From assembly GCF_001188955.3 (NCBI RefSeq), contig NZ_JPRF03000030.1:1-64000 (forward strand): DNA of 64,000 nucleotides, written 5' to 3'. How positions within the stretch are numbered: position 1 is the first letter of the stretch; every line of letters begins with the position of its first letter. The translations under genes and the position numbers were made by a program. Shown here piece after piece: positions 42,330 to 51,740 of this stretch. Source of the DNA: Kitasatospora aureofaciens. Lineage in GTDB: Bacteria; Actinomycetota; Actinomycetes; Streptomycetales; Streptomycetaceae. The notes under the pieces are model-generated. The model was given only the letters and a program-made list of their open reading frames with translations, did no database searches and was not told where the DNA came from.

Positions 42330-42359
42330 AGGATAGACGGGTTTCGGCTACGCGCGTAG
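42330..42359 (-). promoter_or_regulatory. purine phosphorylase promoter with perfect nucleoside operator
   Basis: CTACGCGCGTAG (42348-42359) is a perfect palindrome. On the minus strand TATCCT (42335-42330) is a possible -10, 12 bases from the operator and 7 bases from the GTG start, so the operator would occupy the -35 region. Confidence 0.72.
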
Positions 42360-42471
42360 AAGATCTGCGTACGGCATGCCGGATCGTTACCGGGTTGTCC
42401 CGAAGGCACAGCTCGGCGGCGCTCTTCGGGTGGCCGGTTCTGTCGATACGCACAGGAAGGAGGGCTTGCGC

Positions 42472-42909
42472 TCAGCAGGGTCGGCGGCGCAGGTCCAGCA
42501 CGTAGTCGTCCGGGGCGCCGGCGCTCTCGGCGGCGTCGGCGATCAGGCCGAGGTAGCGGGCCGCGGGCAGACCGCCCTCGTAGTCGTTGAGCACGTACGT
42601 CCAGACCGGGATGTCGCCGTCCAGGGTCTGCGCGCGCAGCCTGATCTTGCGGTAGATGCCGAGCTGGACGCCCTCCCAGCGGTCCAGGCCCTCCTCGTCC
42701 ATCGGCGCGATGTCGTAGAGGGAGACGAAGACCCGGTCCTTCTCGTCCTCGACGACGGTGGCCAGCGAGCCCTCCCAGCCGAGCTGCTCGCCGCCGAAGG
42801 TGAGCCGCCAGCCGTCCAGCCACCCCGTGCCGCGGAGCGGGGAGTGCGGGGCCCGGCGGGTCATCTGCCGGGCATCGAGGTTGGTGGCATACGCGGCGTA
42901 AAGGGACAT
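42472..42909 (-). CDS. gamma-glutamylcyclotransferase-like (AIG2/GGCT fold) protein
   Basis: A 145-residue protein starting MSLYAAYATNLD, the typical beta-strand and substrate loop (YxSN-like) of the GGCT/AIG2 fold. The family catalytic Glu could be the one in PMDEEGLDRWEGV, which is followed by YRKIRLRAQTLDG. Members form 5-oxoproline from gamma-glutamyl groups or act in similar cyclisations. The substrate here is unknown. It is divergent from the flavoprotein gene at 43008, with 98 bases between the starts. Homologous genes lie at the same place in other streptomycetes. Confidence 0.85.
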   Translation of the reverse strand: MSLYAAYATNLDARQMTRRAPHSPLRGTGWLDGWRLTFGGEQLGWEGSLATVVEDEKDRVFVSLYDIAPMDEEGLDRWEGVQLGIYRKIRLRAQTLDGDIPVWTYVLNDYEGGLPAARYLGLIADAAESAGAPDDYVLDLRRRPC

Positions 42910-43007
42910 GGGTGCAGCGTAGCCCGGTCGGAGGACGCGGCGGGGGCCAGTGGACGAAGCCACCGAGCGCGGACCCCGTTGTGGCGCCGCTCCCGGTGTG
43001 CGGGACA

Positions 43008-44522
43008 ATGGGGTACGTGACTCGGATCGTGATCATCGGTGGCGGACCCGGCGGCTACGAGGCGGCGCTGGTGGCCGCTCAGCTCGGCGCGGAGGTGACC
43101 GTCGTCGACCGCGACGGTCTGGGCGGATCGGCGGTGCTCACGGACTGCGTGCCGTCGAAGACCCTGATCGCGACCGCGGAGGTGATGACCACCTTCGACA
43201 GCTCGTACGAGGAGCTGGGCATCACGGTCGACCAGGACGGCGCCGGGGACCGCGAGAGCAAGGTCATCGGCGTGGACCTGGGCAAGGTCAACCGCCGTGT
43301 GAAGCGCCTGGCGATCGCGCAGTCCCACGACATCACCCAGTCCGTCACCCGCGCCGGGGTCACCGTGCTGCGCGGCCGCGGGCGGCTCGGGGCCGGCGGG
43401 CAGGCCGTGGACGGCTCCCGGGAGGTGCTGGTGGACGCCCCCGACGGTGCCGTGCACTCGCTGCGCGCCGACGCGGTGCTGATCGCCACCGGCGCCCACC
43501 CGCGCGAGCTGCCGGACGCCCAGCCGGACGGCGAGCGGATCCTGACCTGGACCCAGGTGTACGACCTGGAGGAGCTGCCGCGCGAGCTGATCGTGGTCGG
43601 CTCCGGCGTCACCGGCGCCGAGTTCGCCGGCGCGTACCAGGCGCTCGGCTCCAAGGTCACCCTGGTGTCCAGCCGTGACCGGGTGCTGCCCGGTGAGGAC
43701 CCGGACGCCGCCGAGGTGCTGGAGGACGTCTTCCGCCGCCGCGGCATGAACGTGATGGGCCGTTCGCGGGCCGAAACGGTCAAGAGGATTTCGGCACGGG
43801 CAGAAGGCACACAGGGACCCTCCTCGCCGGAGGCGGGCGAGGAGGGATGGATCGGCGACCGGGTCGAGGTCACCCTCTCCGACGGCACGGTGATCGAGGG
43901 CACCCACTGCCTGATGGCGGTCGGTTCGATCCCCAACACCGCGGACATGGGCCTGGAGGAGGCCGGGGTCAAGCTCAACGACTGGGGCCAGATCCAGGTC
44001 GACCGGGTCTCCCGCACCAGCGCCCCGGGCGTCTACGCGGCCGGCGACTGCACCGGCGTCTTCATGCTCGCCTCGGTGGCGGCCATGCAGGGCCGGATCG
44101 CGATGTACCACGCGCTCGGTGACGCGGTGCAGCCGCTGAACCTGAAGACCGTGGCCTCCAACGTCTTCACCGACCCGGAGATCGCCACCGTCGGTTACAC
44201 CGCGGCCGACGTGGAGTGCGGCAAGATGGACGCCGTCGTGGTCAAGCTGCCGCTGCGCGGCAACCCGCGGGCGAAGATGCAGGGCATCCGGGACGGCTTC
44301 GTGAAGCTGTTCTGCCGTCCGGGCACCGGCATCGTGGTCGGCGGCGTGGTCGTCGCCCCGCGGGCCAGCGAGCTGATCCACCCGATCGCGCTGGCGGTGG
44401 ACGCCAATCTGACGGTCGAACAGGTGGCCAGCGCCTTCACCGTCTACCCGTCGGTCTCCGGCTCGACCGCCGAGGCCGCCCGGCAGCTGCACATCCGCAA
44501 GCGGTCCGCCGGCGAATCCTGA
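43008..44522 (+). CDS. NAD(P)H-quinone dehydrogenase / LpdA-like flavoprotein
   Basis: A 504-residue protein of the dihydrolipoamide dehydrogenase superfamily: FAD motif IGGGPGGYEAAL, NAD motif VVGSGVTGAEFAGAY, FAD motif GVYAAGDCTG and a C-terminal dimerisation domain (NVFTDPEIATVGYT). The redox-active CxxxxC is missing: the stretch reads GGSAVLTDCVPSKTL with only the second Cys. This is the hallmark of the M. tuberculosis LpdA (Rv3303c) type, which reduces quinones and not lipoamide. The ATG at 43008 and GTG at 43017 are both possible; the difference is three residues. A hairpin follows the stop. Confidence 0.92.
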   Translation: MGYVTRIVIIGGGPGGYEAALVAAQLGAEVTVVDRDGLGGSAVLTDCVPSKTLIATAEVMTTFDSSYEELGITVDQDGAGDRESKVIGVDLGKVNRRVKRLAIAQSHDITQSVTRAGVTVLRGRGRLGAGGQAVDGSREVLVDAPDGAVHSLRADAVLIATGAHPRELPDAQPDGERILTWTQVYDLEELPRELIVVGSGVTGAEFAGAYQALGSKVTLVSSRDRVLPGEDPDAAEVLEDVFRRRGMNVMGRSRAETVKRISARAEGTQGPSSPEAGEEGWIGDRVEVTLSDGTVIEGTHCLMAVGSIPNTADMGLEEAGVKLNDWGQIQVDRVSRTSAPGVYAAGDCTGVFMLASVAAMQGRIAMYHALGDAVQPLNLKTVASNVFTDPEIATVGYTAADVECGKMDAVVVKLPLRGNPRAKMQGIRDGFVKLFCRPGTGIVVGGVVVAPRASELIHPIALAVDANLTVEQVASAFTVYPSVSGSTAEAARQLHIRKRSAGES

Positions 44523-44540
44523 GCCCGGAGCGCACAGTTG

Positions 44541-44566
44541 GGGCGGCCGCCGATCGGTGGCCGCCC
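44541..44566 (+). terminator. short hairpin terminator after the flavoprotein gene
   Basis: GGGCGGCC (44541-44548) pairs with GGCCGCCC (44559-44566), loop 10 bases, 18 bases beyond the stop. Confidence 0.6.
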
Positions 44567-44673
44567 TTCGCGCAGGCATGATCATCACCCGGACGGCGGG
44601 CGCGGTTCCGGGTGGTCGGCGGCGCGTATTGTACGGTCACGCGCCGCTCTTGCGTGAGCAATTCCCGCTACCA

Positions 44674-44732
44674 GCTGCAAACGCCTGAAAGCAGACGGTC
44701 ACGCAGGTTACCGTCGGTTCTGTGTTTGCAGC
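44674..44732. promoter_or_regulatory. 9-bp inverted repeat flanking the DeoR gene start
   Basis: GCTGCAAAC (44674-44682) and GTTTGCAGC (44724-44732) are exact complements 41 bases apart. The second arm lies within the first codons of the DeoR gene. The arrangement could be an autoregulatory looped operator; not proven. Confidence 0.45.
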
Positions 44733-45714
44733 AGAACGTCGCCAATTGATCCTCGAAATGGTGCGCGCCAACGGAGCCGTCTCGCTCCGGGAGTTGGCCC
44801 GCGTCGTCCAGACCTCCGAAGTGACCGTGCGCCGCGACGTACGGGCGCTGGAGGCAGAAGGGCTCCTCGACCGCCGGCACGGCGGCGCGGTGCTCCCCGG
44901 CGGCTTCAGCCGCGAACCCGGCTACCCGCAGAAGACCCATCTGTCCGCGGCGGAGAAGAGTGCCATCGCGGACCTCGCCGCCGGACTGGTGGAGGAGGGC
45001 GACGCGGTGGTGGTAGGCGCCGGCACCACCACCCAGGAACTGGCCCGCCGGCTGGCCCGGGTGCCCGGGCTGACCGTGGTCACCAACTCGCTGCTGGTCG
45101 CCCAGGCGCTGGCGCACGCCAACCGGGTCGAGGTGGTGATGACCGGCGGTACCCTGCGCGGCTCCAACTACGCCCTGGTGGGCAGCGGTGCCGAGCAGTC
45201 GCTGCAGGGGCTGCGGGTCACCAAGGCCTTCATCTCCGGCAGCGGGCTGACCGCCGAGCGCGGGCTGTCGACCGCGAACATGCTGTCCGCGAGCGTGGAC
45301 CGGGCAATGGTGCTGGCGGCCGCCGAGGTCATCGTCCTCGCCGACCACACCAAGCTCGGCGCGGCCGGCATGTTCCAGACGGTCGCCACCGAGACCATCA
45401 CCCGGCTGGTCACCGACGAGCAGGCCACCGCGGACGACGCCACCGCCCGCGAGCTGGACGCGCTCGCCGACTGCGGGGTGCAGATCGACCTCGCCCCGCT
45501 CGGCGTCGCCTCCGGCGGCGACGCCCCGGTGCACGGCACCGGCAGCGGCCCGGTGCACCAGACCCAGCCCGGTCCGGTGGGCCGTCGGCCCGTCCCGCCG
45601 CCCGGTGGTGCCCCGCTGCCCGGCCAGCGCCGTCCCGGTACCCACGGCGGGCCGGTGGGCCCGGGCGGGATGCCGGTCCGGCTGGCCGAGATGGGCCTGC
45701 CGCGCGGGCGTTGA
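44722..45714 (+). CDS. DeoR/GlpR family transcriptional regulator
   Basis: A 330-residue regulator. The N-terminal helix-turn-helix is typical (AAERRQLILEMVRANGAVSL, SEVTVRRDVRALEAEGLLDRRHGGAV). The sugar-phosphate-binding DeoRC domain follows (GAGTTTQELARRLA, VVTNSLLVAQALA, GGTLRGSNYALVG, LADHTKLG). The last 60 or so residues are a Gly/Pro-rich tail (PVGRRPVPPPGGAPLPG), unusual for the family. DeoR proteins respond to phosphorylated sugars, so it is a candidate controller of the nucleoside genes in this window. It has no copy of their operator upstream, however. The GTG at 44722 begins within an inverted repeat. Confidence 0.9.
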   Translation: MFAAERRQLILEMVRANGAVSLRELARVVQTSEVTVRRDVRALEAEGLLDRRHGGAVLPGGFSREPGYPQKTHLSAAEKSAIADLAAGLVEEGDAVVVGAGTTTQELARRLARVPGLTVVTNSLLVAQALAHANRVEVVMTGGTLRGSNYALVGSGAEQSLQGLRVTKAFISGSGLTAERGLSTANMLSASVDRAMVLAAAEVIVLADHTKLGAAGMFQTVATETITRLVTDEQATADDATARELDALADCGVQIDLAPLGVASGGDAPVHGTGSGPVHQTQPGPVGRRPVPPPGGAPLPGQRRPGTHGGPVGPGGMPVRLAEMGLPRGR

Positions 45715-45725
45715 GCCCGGAAACC

Positions 45726-45766
45726 CGAACGGTCCGTACTCCTTCGAAGGGAGTACGGACCGTTCG
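45726..45766. terminator. bidirectional hairpin terminator after the DeoR gene
   Basis: A perfect 17-bp inverted repeat (45726-45742 with 45750-45766), loop 7 bases, in the convergent gap between the DeoR gene and accA2. Confidence 0.85.
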
Positions 45767-45816
45767 AGAATTGACGGACGCGGTGTCAGGACCTGATCCG
45801 CGTCGGCCCGATCGGG

Positions 45817-47592
45817 TCAGTCCTTGATCTCGCAGAGCGCGGCGCCGCTGCTGACGCTCCCGCCCACCTCGGCCTTGAGGCCGACGACGGTGCCCGCCTT
45901 GTGGGCGTTCAGCGGCTGCTCCATCTTCATCGCCTCCAGGACCACGATCAGCTCGCCCTCGGCGACGACCTGGCCCTCCTCGACGGCGACCTTGACGATG
46001 GTGCCCTGCATCGGCGAGGCCAGGGTGTCACCGCTGAGGGCCGAACCGGCCTTCTTGGCGCCCACCCGGCGCTTGGCCTTGGCCGCACCCGTCGCACCGG
46101 CCGCGGGGGCCGTGGAGACGCCCAGCGAGGACGGCAGCGAGACCTCGATCCGCTTGCCGCCGACCTCGACGACCACGGTCTCCCGGGTCTCGGCCTCCTC
46201 GGCCTCGCCGGCCCCGCCGACGAACGCCGGGATGGTGTTGTCGAACTCGGTCTCGATCCAGCGGGTGTAGATCTTGAACGGTCCGTCGCTGCCGTGCACC
46301 TCGGGCGCGAACGCCGGGTCGGTGACGACCGCCTGGTGGAACGGGATGGCGGTGGCCATGCCCTCGACCTTGAACTCGTTCAGCGCGCGCCTGGCCCGCT
46401 CCAGGGCCTGCTTGCGGTCGCGGCCGGAGACGATCAGCTTGGCCAGCAGCGAGTCCCAGGCCGGGCCGATGACCGAGCCGCTCTCCACGCCGGAGTCCAG
46501 GCGCACGCCCGGGCCGGACGGCGGGGCGAACAGCGTCACCGTGCCGGGGGCGGGCAGGAAGTTGCGGCCCGGGTCCTCGCCGTTGATGCGGAACTCGAAG
46601 GAGTGGCCGCGCACCTCGGGGTCGCCGTAGCCGAGCTCCTCGCCGTCGGCGATCCGGAACATCTCGCGGACCAGGTCGATCCCGGTGACCTCCTCGGTGA
46701 CCGGGTGCTCCACCTGCAGGCGGGTGTTGACCTCCAGGAAGGAGATCGTGCCGTCCAGCGCGACCAGGAACTCGCAGGTCCCGGCGCCCTCGTAGCCGGC
46801 CTCCTTGAGGATGGCCTTGGAGGCGCGGTACAGCTCGGCGTTCTGCGCCTCGGTCAGGAACGGCGCGGGCGCCTCCTCGACCAGCTTCTGGTGGCGGCGC
46901 TGCAGCGAGCAGTCACGGGTGGAGACGACCACCACGTTGCCGTGCTTGTCCGCGAGGCACTGGGTCTCCACGTGCCGCGGGTTGTCCAGGTAGCGCTCGA
47001 CGAAGCACTCGCCGCGGCCGAAGGCGGCGACCGCCTCGCGCACCGCGGAGTCGTACAGCTCCGGGATCTCCTCCAGGGTGCGGGCGACCTTGAGGCCGCG
47101 GCCGCCGCCGCCGAAGGCCGCCTTGATGGCGACCGGCAGGCCGTGCTCCCGGGCGAACGCGACGACCTCGTCGGCACCCGAGACCGGGTCCGGGGTGCCG
47201 GCCACCAGCGGGGCGCCGGCGCGCTGGGCTACGTGACGGGCGGTGACCTTGTCGCCGAGGTCCCGGATGGCCTGCGGCGGCGGGCCGATCCAGGTCAGGC
47301 CCGCGTCGATGACGGCCTGGGCGAATTCGGCGTTCTCCGACAGGAACCCGTAGCCGGGGTGGACGGCGTCGGCGCCGGAGTCCTCGGCGGCCTTGAGGAC
47401 CTTGGCGATGTCCAGGTAACTGGTGCCGGGGGTGTCACCGCCCAGCGCGTAAGCCTCGTCGGCCGCGCGGACGTGCAGCGCATCCCGGTCCGGCTCGGCG
47501 TAGACGGCGACGCTGGTGATACCGGCGTCCGAGCAGGCCCGGGCGACGCGGACGGCGATTTCCCCGCGGTTGGCGATGAGCACCTTGCGCAC
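45817..47592 (-). CDS. accA2: acetyl/propionyl-CoA carboxylase alpha subunit (biotin carboxylase plus biotin carrier)
   Basis: A 591-residue fused biotin carboxylase and carrier. The ATP-grasp domain shows VLIANRGEIAVRVARA, AFGGGGRGLKV, EVNTRLQVEHPVTEEVTG and FRINGEDP. The C-terminal carrier has the biotin attachment EAMKMEQPL with K556. A flexible Ala/Gly/Lys linker (about 480-525) joins them. It carboxylates biotin and feeds beta subunits such as PccB at 49895, making methylmalonyl-CoA and malonyl-CoA. The start is GTG with GGGAG 5 bases upstream. This corresponds to AccA2 (SCO4921) of S. coelicolor. Confidence 0.95.
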   Translation of the reverse strand: MRKVLIANRGEIAVRVARACSDAGITSVAVYAEPDRDALHVRAADEAYALGGDTPGTSYLDIAKVLKAAEDSGADAVHPGYGFLSENAEFAQAVIDAGLTWIGPPPQAIRDLGDKVTARHVAQRAGAPLVAGTPDPVSGADEVVAFAREHGLPVAIKAAFGGGGRGLKVARTLEEIPELYDSAVREAVAAFGRGECFVERYLDNPRHVETQCLADKHGNVVVVSTRDCSLQRRHQKLVEEAPAPFLTEAQNAELYRASKAILKEAGYEGAGTCEFLVALDGTISFLEVNTRLQVEHPVTEEVTGIDLVREMFRIADGEELGYGDPEVRGHSFEFRINGEDPGRNFLPAPGTVTLFAPPSGPGVRLDSGVESGSVIGPAWDSLLAKLIVSGRDRKQALERARRALNEFKVEGMATAIPFHQAVVTDPAFAPEVHGSDGPFKIYTRWIETEFDNTIPAFVGGAGEAEEAETRETVVVEVGGKRIEVSLPSSLGVSTAPAAGATGAAKAKRRVGAKKAGSALSGDTLASPMQGTIVKVAVEEGQVVAEGELIVVLEAMKMEQPLNAHKAGTVVGLKAEVGGSVSSGAALCEIKD

Positions 47593-47827
47593 TGTGGCTC
47601 CCTTCTTGAACCTCGTTGAGTTTATGGATTCCTGGGCAGTACCGGCGAGTAGCCCCAGGTTGTGAACTATCCCACACGCTCGGTGATGAGAAATCGGGCC
47701 CCGATCACGGTCCGTCGACGACTGCGCAGGTCGCGGCCGGTGCGGTGCGGCCGAGGCGGTCGACGGTCGGTGACCGTCCGGCGGCGTGGCGGGACGGTGT
47801 CATGGAACACACCTTCCCGCAGCCCGC

Positions 47828-48580
47828 TTAAGCCGCGGTCGAGGCGGCCGCGGGGCGCCGCATCGCCTCGGCGGTCACGTCGGCGGCGAGCTCCACCACG
47901 TCCGGCCCGTACGCTTTCGGGTTGACGATCCGCAGGACGAGGGCGAAGGTGCCGGTCCCGCCGTACTGCCGGGCGAGTCGACGGTGGTTGGCGACCAGGA
48001 AGCGCACGGCGGCGTGATTGGAGACCGCGGTCTGCCCGGACACCAGGAAGGCGGGCCGGCCGTCGGGCGACGGGTGCAGCCGGGCGAGCAGGGCGAAGGC
48101 CTGGCCGCCGGAGGGCGCGGACCCGGGCTCGTACCGGTACTCCTCGCCGCCCACCGCGAGCGACAGCTCCGGGGCGCTACCGCCCACATCCGTGAAGGTC
48201 ACCCCGGGCAGCCAGGAGGCCAGGTGCGCCGCCGTCCGGTCGTTGCTGGACGGGCCGCCGAGGCAGAACTCGGCCCTGTGGCCCAGGCCCTGGCGGACGT
48301 CCTCGTGGCCGACCAGGTCGGCCTGGGCCCCGCACTCCTTGATCAGCGCGGCCAGCTCCATGAGGGCGAACACATCGTTGCGCGAGACGCTCTTGCCACT
48401 GGTCGAGGCGGTGTGCCGGTTCACCACCAGCAGGCACTCGCCCCCGGGCGGCATGCCGAAGAACGCTCGGACCCGCTCCAGCCGCCGTCTCCGCCGCAGG
48501 GCCTGCGCGAGCCAGCCGAGGCCGGCGCTGATGGCGCTGGCCACCAGGCCCAGCACCACGTTGAGCACGCTGTCGGTCAT
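47828..48580 (-). CDS. membrane-anchored hypothetical protein, Rossmann-like soluble part
   Basis: A 250-residue protein. One N-terminal membrane helix (VVLGLVASAISAGLGWLA) is followed by a basic stop (RRRRRLERVR). The soluble part starts ECLLVVNRHTASTSGKSVSRNDVFALMELAALI, then has LGGPSSNDRTAAHLA and FALVLRIVNPKAYGPDVVELA. Alternating strands and helices with the GGPSSN loop suggest an alpha/beta nucleotide- or ligand-binding fold. I do not recognise a named family. It stands alone between accA2 and maf, and its composition is like its neighbours. Confidence 0.75.
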   Translation of the reverse strand: MTDSVLNVVLGLVASAISAGLGWLAQALRRRRRLERVRAFFGMPPGGECLLVVNRHTASTSGKSVSRNDVFALMELAALIKECGAQADLVGHEDVRQGLGHRAEFCLGGPSSNDRTAAHLASWLPGVTFTDVGGSAPELSLAVGGEEYRYEPGSAPSGGQAFALLARLHPSPDGRPAFLVSGQTAVSNHAAVRFLVANHRRLARQYGGTGTFALVLRIVNPKAYGPDVVELAADVTAEAMRRPAAASTAA

Positions 48581-48701
48581 CGCCGCGTTCCCTCCCCGCT
48601 CGAAACGCTCGTCAGCTTAGAGGGCCAACGGGCGGGTGCGGCAGGTTGATTGGTCCACGGATCGGGCCGGGAGCGGGTCGTGCGGTCCCGGGGAACGCGC
48701 C

Positions 48702-49301
48702 TCAGGTCCACAGATCGGTGATGCGCAGGTCCAGCTCGGCGAGCAGGCGGCGCAGCAGCGGCAGGGACAGGCCGATGACGTTGCCCGGGTCGCCGTCGAT
48801 GCCGTCGACGAAGGGCGCCGAGCGGCCGTCCAGGGTGAACGCCCCGGCCACGTGCAGCGGCTCACCGGAGACGACGTAGGCGGCCACCTCCTCGTCGTCG
48901 GGGGTGCCGAAGCGGACGGTGGTGGAGGCGGTCGCCGAGGCCTGCTTCCCGGTCGCGGTGTCGATTACGCAGTGGCCGGTGCGCAGCACCCCGTCGCGGC
49001 CGCGCATGGACTGCCAGCGGGCCAGCGCCTCGGCGGCGTCGGCGGGCTTGCCGAGGGCCCGGCCGTCCAGCTCCAGGACGGAGTCGCAGCCGATCACCAG
49101 CTCGCCGTCGGTCAGCCCGGCGGCGACGGCCTTCGCCTTGGCCTCGGCCAGGACGAGGGCGAGCTCTCCGGGGGTGGCGGCACTGATCGCGTCCTCGTCG
49201 ACGCCGCTGACCACCACGCGGGGGTCGAGCCCCGCCTGGCGCAGCAGCCCGAGGCGGGCGGGGGAGGCGGAGGCGAGGACGAGGGCGCGCTGGTCGGTCA
49301 T
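48702..49301 (-). CDS. maf: Maf family nucleoside triphosphate pyrophosphatase
   Basis: A 199-residue Maf/YceF/YhdE-type pyrophosphatase hydrolysing non-canonical or modified nucleotides (or dTTP/UTP). It begins with the typical LVLASASPARLGLLRQAGL. VIGCDSVLELDGRALGKPADAAEA carries the catalytic Asp, and VDGIDGDPGNVIGLSLPLL closes the family pattern. ATG 49301 is used; an in-frame GTG lies 6 bases earlier. It is downstream of the very small membrane gene at 49349, in the same direction with a gap of 47 bases, so they may be co-transcribed. Confidence 0.93.
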   Translation of the reverse strand: MTDQRALVLASASPARLGLLRQAGLDPRVVVSGVDEDAISAATPGELALVLAEAKAKAVAAGLTDGELVIGCDSVLELDGRALGKPADAAEALARWQSMRGRDGVLRTGHCVIDTATGKQASATASTTVRFGTPDDEEVAAYVVSGEPLHVAGAFTLDGRSAPFVDGIDGDPGNVIGLSLPLLRRLLAELDLRITDLWT

Positions 49302-49348
49302 GCCCACCAGGGTAGGGGGTGCCCCATCCGCCGTTCGGGTGAAACGGC

Positions 49349-49489
49349 TCAGATGAAGAACCGGGAGATCATGATCAGCACGGAGCCCACCAGCACGATG
49401 GCGGCGAGCACCTTGCCGGCCCGCTGCATCCGCTGCTGCATGCGACGGGCCTCGGGCGAGGGCCCGTCCTCGGGGTCTGACCAGAGCAC
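49349..49489 (-). CDS. very small membrane protein, possible MmpB-type morphogenic membrane protein
   Basis: A 46-residue ORF starting GTG at 49489: VLWSDPEDGPSPEARRMQQR, then a basic stretch and one membrane helix (VLAAIVLVGSVLIMISRFF). GGACGG precedes the start. The MLWSDPE opening and single C-terminal helix resemble what I recall of the streptomycete small morphogenic membrane protein MmpB, but I cannot verify this. Its position between pccB/accE and maf appears conserved. The amphipathic segment with repeated MQ(Q)R and the helix suggest a membrane-bound regulatory peptide; this is an inference. Confidence 0.7.
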   Translation of the reverse strand: MLWSDPEDGPSPEARRMQQRMQRAGKVLAAIVLVGSVLIMISRFFI

Positions 49490-49580
49490 CCGTCCAGAGT
49501 GCGGTGCGGGCGGGCCCGGACGCCTGAGTATCCGTACTCAGGTTTCGGGCAGAACAGGCGGCGGGACGGGGGCGTGGAGC

Positions 49581-49625
49581 GGCCCGGAGTGGGAAGCCGG
49601 ACGGGCCGGCTTCCCACTCCGGGCC
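49581..49625 (-). terminator. strong hairpin terminator after the pccB-accE operon
   Basis: A perfect 20-bp inverted repeat (49581-49600 with 49606-49625), loop 5 bases, 19 bases past the epsilon-subunit stop. It separates this operon from the small membrane gene and maf. Confidence 0.87.
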
Positions 49626-49643
49626 GGAGCGGCTCCTGGCCGG

Positions 49644-49865
49644 CTAGTGCGCCCAGCCGGACGTCCGCCAGGCGTTGACGCCCGGGCGGACGGCGGGGCG
49701 GAGCAGGCGGGAGCGGTCGTTCCAGGGGGAGGCCGGGCCGGCGCCGGCCCGGCGCGCCGCCTCGGCGGCGGCCTGCGCGGCGGCGGCCCGGGCCTGGACC
49801 ACCGCCAGGACGGTGGCGAGCTCCTCGGGGGTCGGCTGCCCGTGCAGCACGTGGATCGGGGACAT
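49644..49865 (-). CDS. acyl-CoA carboxylase epsilon subunit
   Basis: A 73-residue AccE/PccE-type subunit that strengthens the alpha-beta carboxylase complex in actinobacteria. It opens with HVLHGQPTPEELATVLAVVQA, has an Ala-rich helix, and ends with the family signature SPWNDRSRLLRP...AWRTSGW. It lies 29 bases downstream of the beta subunit in the same operon, before a strong terminator. Such short subunits are often missed in annotation. Confidence 0.93.
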   Translation of the reverse strand: MSPIHVLHGQPTPEELATVLAVVQARAAAAQAAAEAARRAGAGPASPWNDRSRLLRPAVRPGVNAWRTSGWAH

Positions 49866-49894
49866 GGCTGGTTCTCTCCCGAGAGGGATGGTGC

Positions 49895-51484
<1,590 letters not shown>

Positions 51485-51740
51485 CCGGTGGCTCTCCCTG
51501 ATCATCGGCCGCGACCTGTTCGAGTGCGCGCGGGCCGGAGACGGGGCCCGCGCAGGAGGGCAGGGCGGCGCTGCGAACTACCGCTGCGTAGCGTAGCCAG
51601 CGCGCCGGGCGATCCGTCATGTCCTGGCGTTATGGTCATCGACACAGTGTGTCAACGAGCGTTCTGCGGGACGATGGTGCGGACTGCGCCTCTGCGGGTC
51701 CGTCCTGCCCGTGGCCCGGGCTGGTCCTAGGGTTGCCACC

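Noticed and set aside
47593..47827. Possible small gene in the accA2 upstream gap
   Set aside because: Short frames there have no ribosome site or coding-like codon bias; the gap more likely holds the accA2 promoter.
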